Source: CAZVNZ01 sp964628515
GTDB lineage: Bacteria; Bacillota; Clostridia; Christensenellales; Christensenellaceae
Reading direction: 5' to 3'
NCBI GenBank assembly: GCA_964628515.1
Contig: CAZVNZ010000027.1
Span: 1-40,019, forward strand
Length of the DNA: 40,019 nt
The position numbers and the translations under genes were made by a program. Each line of letters begins with the position of its first letter. Position 1 is the first letter of the stretch. A model generated the notes under the pieces. It did not search any database. It was not told where the DNA came from and saw only the letters and a program-made list of their open reading frames with translations. Below are positions 15,568-24,269 of the stretch, one piece after another.

Positions 15568-16773
15568 ATGAGTAAAAAAAACACCGAGCTTAATGATATT
15601 TTAGAAAAACTAACTGCACTTGAATTTACCGAGCAAAACGAAAAATATTTTGGCATACTAAAAGAAATTTCACAAATTAAACAGCTTATTTCAAATAATA
15701 TGGCAAATGCCAATGTTGACGGCAAGGTAAATACCGAGGAGCAAATTTACTGCAAGGAAGATGAATACACCGCTTTGCAATGCCTTAATACAGAAAAACT
15801 TGCAAGTTTTTTTGCAGAGAAATTTAAAACAGAAAAAAGTGTGCTTTTAGGGCATTACGCAGCCACTTTAAAAGAATTATTGGGAGAAAACTGCTCATTT
15901 GCCACCCCCTGCCAAGCGGAAAAGCTTGCTCTTATTGCAAATAAAGCGGATTATTTTTGCCCTAAATATTTTGATGTTACCCTGCCCACCTCGGATAATT
16001 GCGGAGTAATAAACCCCGCCCTTTCGCAGTATCTTGCATATGAAGGCAATGTATCTGCACTTTACAGGCAAATTAAGGAAAAATTAGTTTTACTTGCGGC
16101 ACCTAAGGCAAAAGAGGATATACAAATTTTTTGGAGCGAAGGCTTTTTTGCCCCCGAGGCATTAGATGGAGGTAAATTCTTTAGATGGTGTACAGATATT
16201 TCGGAAGCTAATTACATAAATGTACGCAACAACACAAATAAAATTATATCCGCTAAAATAAACTTTAATGTGTCCTCCCCCGTTGCTAACGGCAAATTGC
16301 AGATTAAGCTAAATGCCATAGAGGAAACCGCCCAACTAAACGGTAACGGCTTTGGCTTTAATAAAGAAATTACCTTACAACCGGGAGACAACATCATAAA
16401 AATAATATACGAAGGAGATTTTTTAGCAGTAGAAAACGACTGGCGTGTATTTTACTTTAGAATAGACGATTTTGCCCTTAATATAGAGGGTACACCAATG
16501 GATATTGCAAAGGGTTACGGAGTGTACGGTAGTGCCAAACTGCCCTACTCTTGCGTTTCCGATTATGTTATGCGTAAAAAACTCCATAAAAACGGTTTTT
16601 TTGACGTAATATCCTACGAGGTGGACGAGGATACCAACATTACAAAATGCGAAACCTCTAAATTTGTTTCCAACACGGATAGTTTTAAAATCACAGAAAG
16701 CCTAAAACCCACAAGCGAAGGCAACTATCGCATATACATTGCAAAACGCAAGGGGGAGTTTGTAAATGAGTAA
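15568..16773 (+). CDS. Unknown glycan-locus protein with N-terminal coil and beta-rich domain
   Basis: A 401-residue protein with no signal peptide or membrane segment. Residues 1-45 are helical, coiled-coil-like; about 70-175 are mixed helical; about 185-310 form a beta-rich module opening with IFWSEGFFAPEALDGGKFFRWC. The pattern 'W/Y-x-x-GF-x-x-E...G..FRW' recurs in accessory domains of glycosyltransferases and sugar-binding proteins of polysaccharide loci, so a glycan-binding role is possible. The start is fixed by AGGAG. The stop overlaps the next gene's ATG by 8 nt, so the two are coupled. These two are the only plus-strand genes in the glycan region. I do not recognise a named family. 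Confidence 0.75.
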   Translation: MSKKNTELNDILEKLTALEFTEQNEKYFGILKEISQIKQLISNNMANANVDGKVNTEEQIYCKEDEYTALQCLNTEKLASFFAEKFKTEKSVLLGHYAATLKELLGENCSFATPCQAEKLALIANKADYFCPKYFDVTLPTSDNCGVINPALSQYLAYEGNVSALYRQIKEKLVLLAAPKAKEDIQIFWSEGFFAPEALDGGKFFRWCTDISEANYINVRNNTNKIISAKINFNVSSPVANGKLQIKLNAIEETAQLNGNGFGFNKEITLQPGDNIIKIIYEGDFLAVENDWRVFYFRIDDFALNIEGTPMDIAKGYGVYGSAKLPYSCVSDYVMRKKLHKNGFFDVISYEVDEDTNITKCETSKFVSNTDSFKITESLKPTSEGNYRIYIAKRKGEFVNE

Positions 16774-17716
16774 CCAAACCCTATACCTTTTTTTTGGTTT
16801 TGAAGCGGAGTATTCCCTGTCTCCCCTTGCAAAATATATGAGGGAAAAAGGCTTTAATGTAGCGGAAATTTCTAACAGCGAGACTTTTAAGCGTTTTATG
16901 GCACAAAAGCCTGCAACCACGGATATTGTGCTTATATCCTCCTGGCATGTGTACAGCGACAAACTTAATTTTTCTATATACCATCCCCATTTTGAAGGGG
17001 TGGAAATGGCGTCGCCGTTAGAGCTTTTAAACATTTTACAGCCAAAAAAAGCATATTTTTATCCTCATGATTTGGTGGATTTGTTTGTGCCCCACGAGGC
17101 ACGTTGGTTTGATTTATTCGACGGGGTGTTTTTTCCCTTTAAAACCAACAATTATTACCTGCTGAAAGCCATAACCCAAACTTACGATGTAGGCTGGATA
17201 AAAAAACTGCATCCCACTTCTTTTAATAGTGATGGTGATGCGGTTAAAATACTGTATTTTCCCTCTAATGTCAATACGGATGTAACACCAAGTGAGCATG
17301 TGGACAGCTACTTTGATATATATAAGGAATGCAGTGCAATTAAATTTCCTGTATGGACTGCCCTTAACCCTTATATGCAGAGTTGCAAAGATGCAGGACT
17401 TCCAATAATAGAATCTACCAAAACAATTTTTGAGCTTTTAGACGACTACGATTTAATTATGACAAACAGTAACTCCTCTGTAATTACCGAGGCAGGACTA
17501 AGCGGAAAGCCGGTTGCAACCTTTTATGATAAAAACATTGCCGCCACCCATTTAGTAGAGGAAATTCCACGGCAAAAATGGCTTACAAAACTACCTTACG
17601 AGGAAGTTGTGCCCTTTATGCAAAATGTAAAAGCAAAAAAAATACCCCTTAATAGTTATGAGGATATTTTAAAGCCTTTTGATTTTGAGGGTGCGGTAAA
17701 AATTATTACAGGCTAA
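16766..17716 (+). CDS. GT-B-like transferase, CDP-glycerol glycerophosphotransferase-type C-terminus
   Basis: A 316-residue protein with a Rossmann-like N-terminal half (YLFFGFEAEYSLSPLAKYMREKG; ILQPKKAYFYPHDLVD) and a second half with LLDDYDLIMTNSNSSVITEAGLSGKPVATFYD. That last stretch matches the donor-site motif of CDP-glycerol glycerophosphotransferases and related GT-B enzymes (D-x-x-(I/V)-T-(D/N)-x-S-S-x-x-x-E/D-A...KP). It is short for a teichoic acid polymerase (usually over 380 residues), so a small GT-B transferase is the safe call. It is translationally coupled to the preceding unknown gene and convergent with the cyclodeaminase homologue with only one base between stop codons. Confidence 0.65.
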   Translation: MSNQTLYLFFGFEAEYSLSPLAKYMREKGFNVAEISNSETFKRFMAQKPATTDIVLISSWHVYSDKLNFSIYHPHFEGVEMASPLELLNILQPKKAYFYPHDLVDLFVPHEARWFDLFDGVFFPFKTNNYYLLKAITQTYDVGWIKKLHPTSFNSDGDAVKILYFPSNVNTDVTPSEHVDSYFDIYKECSAIKFPVWTALNPYMQSCKDAGLPIIESTKTIFELLDDYDLIMTNSNSSVITEAGLSGKPVATFYDKNIAATHLVEEIPRQKWLTKLPYEEVVPFMQNVKAKKIPLNSYEDILKPFDFEGAVKIITG

Positions 17717-17717
17717 A

Positions 17718-18638
17718 TTATTCTTTTAGCGAGGGTATTTCTGCAATATCGCCACACATGTTATATATTTTTTGCGCAAAATAAATATCGTGGAGTGAAA
17801 TACCTATGTTGTAGGCTAAAATCCTTTGATTTTGGGTTTGCCTACCTGTTTTTTTGCCCACCACAACCTCCGAAACCTCGGCTAAACTCTTAAATTTATC
17901 AAAGTGCTTAAACTTTTTTATATGCTCTACATCATCACAAAAAACTTTATCGAAAAATAAATCGCAGTTTTGAAATCCTCTCGTATGCACCGGTACAACC
18001 AGACAACCCTCGGTGTAGTATTCGTCCTTTGCAAACAGGGTATCCGTGTATGTTACACAGGAAATAACCACATCGCTGTTACTTATTGTGTCCTCGTAAC
18101 TCTGCGTAACTTCCCACTTAATGTTTGGGTTTTTTTCGTATCTTTCCATAAATTTTTCGGCGTGGTCTTTGTATTTATACAATTTAATATTTAATGGTTT
18201 TTTGCACACCTCTAAAAGCACGTCTAAAGATGCTTTTGCCGTATCTCCAAGCCCTATTATGCCTATTTTGTAAAAATCCTCTTTTGCAAATAGCATTACG
18301 GAGTGGGCGCATACCGCACCTGTACGCATAGATGTTATAAAATTGCCGTCTATTACCGCCAAAAGCTCCCCTGTGCCAAAGTTATACAGCAGTATTTGGC
18401 TGTCTATGGATGGGGTGCGTGGGTATCTGTTTACAACCTTTACCCCTGCAATATTTTTGTTTGGTATTATACTTGGCATAACGTTGTAAAAAATTATGCT
18501 GTCGTCTTTGGGCGTCATATTAATTTTTGGGGGCAGTACGCTGTTTCCCTTTAGTTTAAGCCCTTCTTCCACCCAATTATAGCAGTCTTTGCCCGAAATA
18601 TTTAATTTTTGTATATCGCTGTTTCGTATTAGCTTCAT
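17718..18638 (-). CDS. Ornithine cyclodeaminase / mu-crystallin family protein
   Basis: A 306-residue homologue of NAD(P)-dependent ornithine cyclodeaminase, alanine dehydrogenase (archaeal type), SbnB and similar imine-chemistry enzymes. Conserved features include GVKVVNRYP (substrate Lys), DGNFITSMRTGAVCAHS (substrate Arg) and the Rossmann loop IGIIGLGDTAKASLDVL. That loop departs from the usual GxGxQA, and the canonical segment after 'CLVVPV' reads HTRGFQNCD rather than the family's AIG-D pattern. So it is unlikely to be a plain ornithine cyclodeaminase. It is last in the manC operon, 38 nt after the nucleotidyltransferase-PLP fusion, pointing to an amine or amino-acid substrate linked to that enzyme. 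Confidence 0.8.
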   Translation of the reverse strand: MKLIRNSDIQKLNISGKDCYNWVEEGLKLKGNSVLPPKINMTPKDDSIIFYNVMPSIIPNKNIAGVKVVNRYPRTPSIDSQILLYNFGTGELLAVIDGNFITSMRTGAVCAHSVMLFAKEDFYKIGIIGLGDTAKASLDVLLEVCKKPLNIKLYKYKDHAEKFMERYEKNPNIKWEVTQSYEDTISNSDVVISCVTYTDTLFAKDEYYTEGCLVVPVHTRGFQNCDLFFDKVFCDDVEHIKKFKHFDKFKSLAEVSEVVVGKKTGRQTQNQRILAYNIGISLHDIYFAQKIYNMCGDIAEIPSLKE

Positions 18639-18676
18639 ACTACCTCTTACTGTTTTGGCATATTTGTTATAGCAGG

Positions 18677-20488
18677 TTATTTGTTTAGCAGACTTTTTAG
18701 GGCAAAAATAAGTTTGTCCTCTTCCGGTTTTGTTTTTATTGCAAGCCTTATATAGCTTTTGTTAAAGCCTTTTTTATCCGCTAAATCCTTAATTAAAATA
18801 TTGTGCTTACAAAGGAGTTCTTCCGCTAATTGTAAAGAGGATACCTCGCCTAAAACCTCGCACATTACGTAATTTGCTTGAGTTGGTATTACCCTTAGCC
18901 CTTTAATTTCTTTTAGCCTTTGTAAAAACTCTGCCCGTCTTTCTTTAAAACGCAAAATTGCGCTGTCGTATTCCTTTTGGTATTTTTCAAATATTTGCAA
19001 ATAAAACTCTCCGAAAGAGTTTATATTCCATATGGGCGCATCCGCCTTTAGTTTTTCAAGTAATGCCCTATTTGCCGTTGCAACCACTCCTAAACGCAAC
19101 CCCGGCACACCAAAGGATTTGGAGATGCTCTTTATAACTATTAAATTGGGGTTTGACTCTAAAATATTGCTGTCTATTAGGGTTGCATTTTCTTCCGTTG
19201 CAAAATCCACAAAGGATTCGTCTGCAATTACACTAACGCCTTTTTTGCCAAAGTGCTTTATTAAACTTAGCATATCTGCCTTATTTATGTAATTACCCGA
19301 AGGGTTATCCGGATTTATAAGCACAAGACTTTCAATTTGTTTGTCCGTAAAATAATCTGTTATGTCTTTGGCTGTATATGCAAAATCATCATTATTTGGG
19401 TAAAAAACTTCCTGTTTATTCTTATATTTGTTTGGGTATTCCTCAAAAGTTGGGCGGATAATCCCAAGTGTACCGCTAAGACTGTCTGTAAGTAGCTTTA
19501 TAAGCTCGGCAGCACCGTTTCCCACCATTATATGCTCTCTTTTAACACCAAAATATTTAGCGGCTAACAGGCAATTTATATTTAAGCCCGATGGGTATTG
19601 GCACAGCAGATTTTCAAAGTTGGATTTTAGCTCGTCTATTAAGTTTTGGGGTGGGTAGTATGGGTTTACAAGATAGCAAAAATCTATTATTTGAGGGTAT
19701 CTCCAATAACCGCCGTATCTGCTTTTAATTTTTTCGTAGATTTCTGTATTTGTGTTGGCAAAAATAGACTCCGCTATATCTAAATCTTGAATATCGTCTA
19801 TCTCGTACCAAAGCTCTTCTTCTAAAATATCCGCTTTAATACACGTTTCGTCTAACATTATTATTACTTTAAGCACTTGCTCGTAGTATTCGTTGTTGCC
19901 TAAGGCTTTGCAGTATGCTTCTAAAAAGGGCAAGTACCGCTCTTTTGAAAACTCTTTGCTGAATTTATATATATTTACCGTTTTATAATAGCTTTTAATA
20001 TCCGAAAACTTAAATTTGTTTTTGTTAAGCAAGCCTGTAATGTTGTTTTCCTCGTTTAGAGTAACCACACTTCCGTCCATCCAGTTTTCGTATTTTGCTA
20101 CCAAAGCTAAGTTGGGAAAGGGGTTTTTAATTATCCTGTCCAAAACTTCCTTTTCAAAAATTAAATCGGATTCTAACAGCAAGGTGTCCTCTTTTAGCAA
20201 ATACTCTCTTGCAAGATACAGGGAATATATATTGTTGGTTTTGTTGTAAACCTCGTTTTTTACGTATACTATTTGGGTTTTTACATCCAAAGTTTTTATA
20301 AATTCTATAAGCTTATCCGAGGCATAACCCACCACAATTACAATTTTAGATAAATTAAGGCTATCCAAGCTATTAAGCATACGCTCTATTAAAGTTATGC
20401 CGTTTACTTGTATCATACATTTTGTGGAGTCTTTAGTTAGTTCTTTTAAGCGCTTTCCCATTCCTGCGGCTAAAATTATTGCCTGCAT
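18677..20488 (-). CDS. Fused LicC/PntC-like cytidylyltransferase and CobD/HisC-like PLP enzyme
   Basis: A 603-residue fusion. Residues 1-245 are a sugar-nucleotidyltransferase fold of the LicC/PntC type: LAAGMGKRL (6-14), K23, KTNNIYSLYLARE (83-95), metal Asp108 in LESDLIF, and WYEIDDIQDL (227-236), the signature of phosphocholine/phosphonate cytidylyltransferases. Residues 265-603 are a fold-type I PLP enzyme closest to HisC and CobD: NPDNPSG (392-398), ADESFVDF (422-429), SISKSFGVPGLRLG with PLP Lys457, and a carboxylate-binding Arg near the end (SYIRLAIK). A similar fusion, PntC-AEP transaminase from Treponema denticola, makes and activates 2-aminoethylphosphonate; from memory, the relation of PLP domains is uncertain. 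The likely product is a CDP-activated phospho-amino alcohol or aminophosphonate for decorating the glycan. GGAG precedes the ATG. Confidence 0.85.
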   Translation of the reverse strand: MQAIILAAGMGKRLKELTKDSTKCMIQVNGITLIERMLNSLDSLNLSKIVIVVGYASDKLIEFIKTLDVKTQIVYVKNEVYNKTNNIYSLYLAREYLLKEDTLLLESDLIFEKEVLDRIIKNPFPNLALVAKYENWMDGSVVTLNEENNITGLLNKNKFKFSDIKSYYKTVNIYKFSKEFSKERYLPFLEAYCKALGNNEYYEQVLKVIIMLDETCIKADILEEELWYEIDDIQDLDIAESIFANTNTEIYEKIKSRYGGYWRYPQIIDFCYLVNPYYPPQNLIDELKSNFENLLCQYPSGLNINCLLAAKYFGVKREHIMVGNGAAELIKLLTDSLSGTLGIIRPTFEEYPNKYKNKQEVFYPNNDDFAYTAKDITDYFTDKQIESLVLINPDNPSGNYINKADMLSLIKHFGKKGVSVIADESFVDFATEENATLIDSNILESNPNLIVIKSISKSFGVPGLRLGVVATANRALLEKLKADAPIWNINSFGEFYLQIFEKYQKEYDSAILRFKERRAEFLQRLKEIKGLRVIPTQANYVMCEVLGEVSSLQLAEELLCKHNILIKDLADKKGFNKSYIRLAIKTKPEEDKLIFALKSLLNK

Positions 20489-20530
20489 ATTATTCTCCGT
20501 TTCAAAGTTTAGTATTCTAATTTTGGGTTT

Positions 20531-22231
20531 TTACACTATTAGCTTTTGTATTTCTTTGGCAATTTCTTTAAACATTGCATATGCGTCCTCTTCTTTTTCG
20601 CATTTTAGGGAGTAGTATACCTTTAGTTTAGGCTCTGTACCCGAAGGGCGCACCACCACAAACGAGCCGTTAGTAAGCTGAAAACTTATAACGTCCGATG
20701 TGGGTAGGTTTATTTTTTCTACATTACTGCCTATGTATTTTTTCCCTGCAAGGTAGTCATAGGTTGCGCATATTTCGTACTTGCCCAGTTTGCTTATGCC
20801 GTCCCTTAAACTGTCCATTATTTCTGCCATTTTTTCCATGCCTTTTGCGCCTTCAAAGGTAAAGCTTTCAAGGTTATCAAAGTAATAGCCGTACTGCAAG
20901 TAAAGCTCCTCAAGTACATCTATTAGGGTTTTGTTTTGTAATTTATAGTAGGACGCCATTTCGCAAATTAGCATGGATGCGTTTACGGCATCTTTATCTC
21001 TTGCGTAACTGCCCGAAAGGTAGCCGTAGCTTTCCTCAAAACCAAAGATGTATCGTTGCTCCTCCCCACCAAGCAGAGCTATTTGCTCTCCAATAAATTT
21101 AAAGCCTGTAAGCACATCTATTAACTCTACATTATATTTATCCGCCACCGCCCTTGCCATTTCCGTTGTTACTATGGTTTTTACCGCTACGGGTTTTTTG
21201 CCTGCAATGTTTGGCATTGTGCCCGTTTGGGTACGCATTTTGCATATAAAGTCAAAAAGCAATACACCCATTTGGTTGCCGTTAATTAATGGGTATTCCC
21301 CTTTATGCTTAACCGCACAGCCCACCCTGTCGCAATCCGGGTCTGTGGCAAGTAAAATGTCCGCATTTTGCACTTTAGCCAGTTTTAACCCTAAAGTAAG
21401 GGCTTCTTTTTCCTCAGGGTTTGGATAGGGGCAGGTAGAAAAACTGCTGTCCGGGTCTTTTTGTTCTTTTACCATAATTATATCCGTAATGCCCGTTGTA
21501 ATAAGTATCCGCCTAACGGGCTTACTGCCTGCGCCGTTTAGCGCCGAATACACCACCTTTAAATTTGCTTTGTGGCTGTCTTTAAACACACTTTCTTTGT
21601 ATACCGCCTTAAAATAGGCGCTTATTGCAGTATCGCTTATTATATTTATATCCTTACAGGTATTAATATCGTCAATTTTACTATATAAAATGTCTTTAAA
21701 AATAGCTACTTTGTTTATACAGTCGGTTATTGCTTGCGCCGTCTCTAAGGTAATTTGGCAACCGTTTTTATCGTAAACCTTATAGCCGTTGTACTTTGCC
21801 GGGTTGTGGCTTGCGGTTATTACAATACCGCCACTGCATTTTAAATGCCTAACGGCAAAAGATAGGGTGGGGGTGGGCATAAGCTCTTTAAAAATATGCA
21901 CCGCTACACCGTTTGCCACAAAAACCTCCGCCGCCGTTTTTGCAAAAGCAAAGGAATTTTTTCTGCTGTCGTAAGCTATGGCTATACTTGGGTTTTTAAA
22001 ATTTGCCTTTAGGTAGTTGCACAAGCCTTGGGTTGCTTTTCTAACCGTGTAAATATTAATGCCGTTGGTGCCTGCTCTTAATATCCCTCTAAGCCCTCCC
22101 GTACCAAAGGAAAGCTCTTTATAAAACCGTTCTTTAATTTCTTCGGCATTGGCTTTAATACTGTTTAGCTCGTCGACAATTTCTTTGTCTTGTGTTGCGT
22201 TTTTTAACCATTCTTTGTATGTTTCTTGCAT
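20531..22231 (-). CDS. Phosphoglucomutase / phosphomannomutase (alpha-D-phosphohexomutase)
   Basis: A 566-residue four-domain phosphohexomutase of the PgcA size class. The phosphoserine loop TASHNP holds Ser141; the metal loop DPDCDR uses Asp297, 299 and 301; the sugar loop is GFEESYG; the phosphate loop is RPSGTEPKLKVYY. All catalytic elements are intact. Its place between manA and the cytidylyltransferase fusion, with manC upstream, argues that it makes mannose-1-phosphate from mannose-6-phosphate for GDP-mannose. It probably also makes glucose-1-phosphate, the substrate of the RfbF enzyme in the same locus. GGAG lies 6-7 nt before the ATG. Confidence 0.93.
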   Translation of the reverse strand: MQETYKEWLKNATQDKEIVDELNSIKANAEEIKERFYKELSFGTGGLRGILRAGTNGINIYTVRKATQGLCNYLKANFKNPSIAIAYDSRKNSFAFAKTAAEVFVANGVAVHIFKELMPTPTLSFAVRHLKCSGGIVITASHNPAKYNGYKVYDKNGCQITLETAQAITDCINKVAIFKDILYSKIDDINTCKDINIISDTAISAYFKAVYKESVFKDSHKANLKVVYSALNGAGSKPVRRILITTGITDIIMVKEQKDPDSSFSTCPYPNPEEKEALTLGLKLAKVQNADILLATDPDCDRVGCAVKHKGEYPLINGNQMGVLLFDFICKMRTQTGTMPNIAGKKPVAVKTIVTTEMARAVADKYNVELIDVLTGFKFIGEQIALLGGEEQRYIFGFEESYGYLSGSYARDKDAVNASMLICEMASYYKLQNKTLIDVLEELYLQYGYYFDNLESFTFEGAKGMEKMAEIMDSLRDGISKLGKYEICATYDYLAGKKYIGSNVEKINLPTSDVISFQLTNGSFVVVRPSGTEPKLKVYYSLKCEKEEDAYAMFKEIAKEIQKLIV

Positions 22232-22241
22232 AATTTCTCCG

Positions 22242-23153
22242 TTATACAGTAGATTTTAATATTTTTACATTACCTTTAATTTGGTATTCTCCCATATTTG
22301 CAGGAATAAAATAGCTGTCCGCCTCATTTAGTTTGTAAGTATTGTTGTTATGCAGTATTTCCCCTTCTCCTTCTGTACATAGCAAATTATGGAAGGTGTC
22401 TTTAGTTGCGTTTTGCGTAACTACTCCGTTTATATTTAGTATTTCCACAAAAAACTCCTTGCAGTTGTACACATTTAAGCCTTCTGCAACCTCTGCTTGC
22501 TTTTTTAGCACCGCCACATCTAAGGCTTGCTTTATGTGTAACTCCCTTTCTCTGCCTTGTGCGTCTTTTCGCCCGAAATCGTAAATTCTGTAAGTTACGT
22601 TGCAGTTTGTGCCGATTTCCGCTACCGTCATATTTTTGCCTATGGCATGCACCGTGCCAAAGTCTATCACAAAAACATCACCCTTTTTTACAGAAACGCT
22701 GTTTAGCACTTGGGTTATTGTGTTTTCTTTTATATGCTTTTCAAATTCCGCTTTTGTTAAATCTTGATTAAAGCCGTAAAACAGACTTGCGTCCTTCTCG
22801 CAATCCATAATGTACCACAACTCTATTTTGCCCTCTTGCCCCTCGTTTTTTAGGCAATACTCGTGGTTTGGATGCACTTGTACGGATAGGCTTTGGGCTG
22901 TATCTATAAATTTTACCAGCAAGGGTAATTCTTCCCCCTTGCCTAAGGCGTGTTTGTTTACTTTTAAATATTGGTCTAATGGTGTGCCTGCCAAACTGCC
23001 GTTTGCTATAATGTTTACACCGTCTTTGTGGCAAGCGAGCTCCCAACTTTCCGCAATGTTTGTCAAATTACTTTTTTTGCCGTAAATGCTTTTTAGTTTT
23101 TCTCCGCCCCATAGGTATTCTTTAAATACGGGGGTTAGTAGTAATGGGTACAT
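22242..23153 (-). CDS. manA: Mannose-6-phosphate isomerase, class I
   Basis: A 303-residue cupin-fold zinc enzyme interconverting fructose-6-phosphate and mannose-6-phosphate. Visible markers are YLWGGEKL near the N-terminus, LPLLVKFIDTAQSLSVQVHPN with the zinc His, a Glu in GKIELWYIMD, and FVIDFGTVHAIG with another zinc His. The length matches the short bacterial form (Bacillus ManA about 315 residues). It lies 8 nt after manC and 10 nt before the phosphomutase, so it is the first enzyme of the GDP-mannose branch. AGGAG precedes the start. Confidence 0.94.
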   Translation of the reverse strand: MYPLLLTPVFKEYLWGGEKLKSIYGKKSNLTNIAESWELACHKDGVNIIANGSLAGTPLDQYLKVNKHALGKGEELPLLVKFIDTAQSLSVQVHPNHEYCLKNEGQEGKIELWYIMDCEKDASLFYGFNQDLTKAEFEKHIKENTITQVLNSVSVKKGDVFVIDFGTVHAIGKNMTVAEIGTNCNVTYRIYDFGRKDAQGRERELHIKQALDVAVLKKQAEVAEGLNVYNCKEFFVEILNINGVVTQNATKDTFHNLLCTEGEGEILHNNNTYKLNEADSYFIPANMGEYQIKGNVKILKSTV

Positions 23154-23161
23154 AAAATCTC

Positions 23162-24187
23162 CTATTTTATAAATTTCTTTGCTATTTCTCCCACATTGTG
23201 AGCGTTTTTCATATCCGCAATAAGCACGTTATCTCCGTTTTGGATTACCACCAACCCCTCAACACCTATACATACCACCTTTTTATCTCCGCAAATATAG
23301 CAGTTTGCCGTGTCTTGAAGGGTTATGTTTTCCCCAACGCAAGCATTCATATTTTCATCTTTTACCGTTTCTTTGTACAGGCTTTCATAACCGCCCACAT
23401 CGCTCCACCCAAATTTAGAGGGTATACAAAAGGCTTTGCTTGTTTTTTCCATAACCGCATAATCCACAGAAATTGCCTGCACCCTTTCAAAAGCCCCCAT
23501 AACTTCGTAGGGGCTGTCTATATCTATATTGGCAAATGCACCGTAAACTTCGGGTGCGTGCATTTTAAACTCATCTATCATGGTTTGGGCATCAAACACA
23601 AACATACCGCTGTTCCATAAATAATTGCCTTGCTCTATATATTCTTTGGCTTTTTTATAGTTAGGCTTTTCGTGAAACTCTATTAATTTTTCTACCGAGG
23701 TATTTAAAGTGTAATCGTTTGAGGGTATTTCTATGTAGCCGTACCCTGTTTCTGCGTGGGTGGGCTCTATTCCGAAAGTTACAATGCACCCTTCCTGTGC
23801 CTTTTTAATTGCCGTTTCAAGAGCAGTATGAAACTGTTTTTCCTGCTTTACAATATGGTCTGAAGGCATTACAACTACTGTACCGCCCTGATAGTATTTT
23901 TTTATTCTAAGGGTTGCCCATAGTATGCAAGGAGCGGTGTTTTTTGCCATGGGCTCGGCTAAAATATTGATTCTGCCGTAAAATTGATCGTCTACCAGCG
24001 GTGCGTAATTTTCCCCCGTCAGCACAAATTGTCTGTCTATGGGTATTAAATCCGATACTCTGTTACTCGTTTGCACCAGCATGCTTTCGTCTTTAAACAA
24101 GGTTAAAAACTGCTTTGGTTTTTCCTGCACGCTTAGTGGCCACAGCCTTGTGCCTGCCCCACCTGCCAGTATAATACAACTCAACAT
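23162..24187 (-). CDS. manC: Mannose-1-phosphate guanylyltransferase
   Basis: A 341-residue GTP:mannose-1-phosphate guanylyltransferase making GDP-mannose. The N-terminal signature LAGGAGTRLWPLS and KPKQFL is classical; VVMPSDHIV (metal Asp), FGIEPTHAETGYGYIE and FHEKPN follow, and WSDVGGY is present near the end of the catalytic domain. It is the short type I form without a fused isomerase domain, consistent with a separate manA next door. It opens the sub-operon driven by the internal promoter at 24241-24269. GDP-mannose feeds Gmd and Rmd, and possibly mannosyltransferases of the locus. Confidence 0.95.
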   Translation of the reverse strand: MLSCIILAGGAGTRLWPLSVQEKPKQFLTLFKDESMLVQTSNRVSDLIPIDRQFVLTGENYAPLVDDQFYGRINILAEPMAKNTAPCILWATLRIKKYYQGGTVVVMPSDHIVKQEKQFHTALETAIKKAQEGCIVTFGIEPTHAETGYGYIEIPSNDYTLNTSVEKLIEFHEKPNYKKAKEYIEQGNYLWNSGMFVFDAQTMIDEFKMHAPEVYGAFANIDIDSPYEVMGAFERVQAISVDYAVMEKTSKAFCIPSKFGWSDVGGYESLYKETVKDENMNACVGENITLQDTANCYICGDKKVVCIGVEGLVVIQNGDNVLIADMKNAHNVGEIAKKFIK

Positions 24188-24240
24188 AAAAACTCTCTCT
24201 TTCCTAACAGACGCTTTGCATCTTTAAATAAGTATGTTAT

Positions 24241-24269
24241 ATTATAGCATTTTTACGGTTGGCTTTCAA
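24241..24269 (-). promoter_or_regulatory. Internal promoter of the manC sub-operon
   Basis: The minus strand reads TTGAAA, 17 nt, TATAAT, with a leader of about 47 nt to the manC ATG. The -35 box overlaps the stop codon of the upstream glycosyltransferase, so precursor supply can be transcribed apart from the assembly genes. Confidence 0.8.

Noticed and set aside
23198..23620. 140-codon open frame on the plus strand
   Set aside because: It lies opposite manC, which has full catalytic motifs; no ribosome site and no recognisable protein pattern. A shadow frame.
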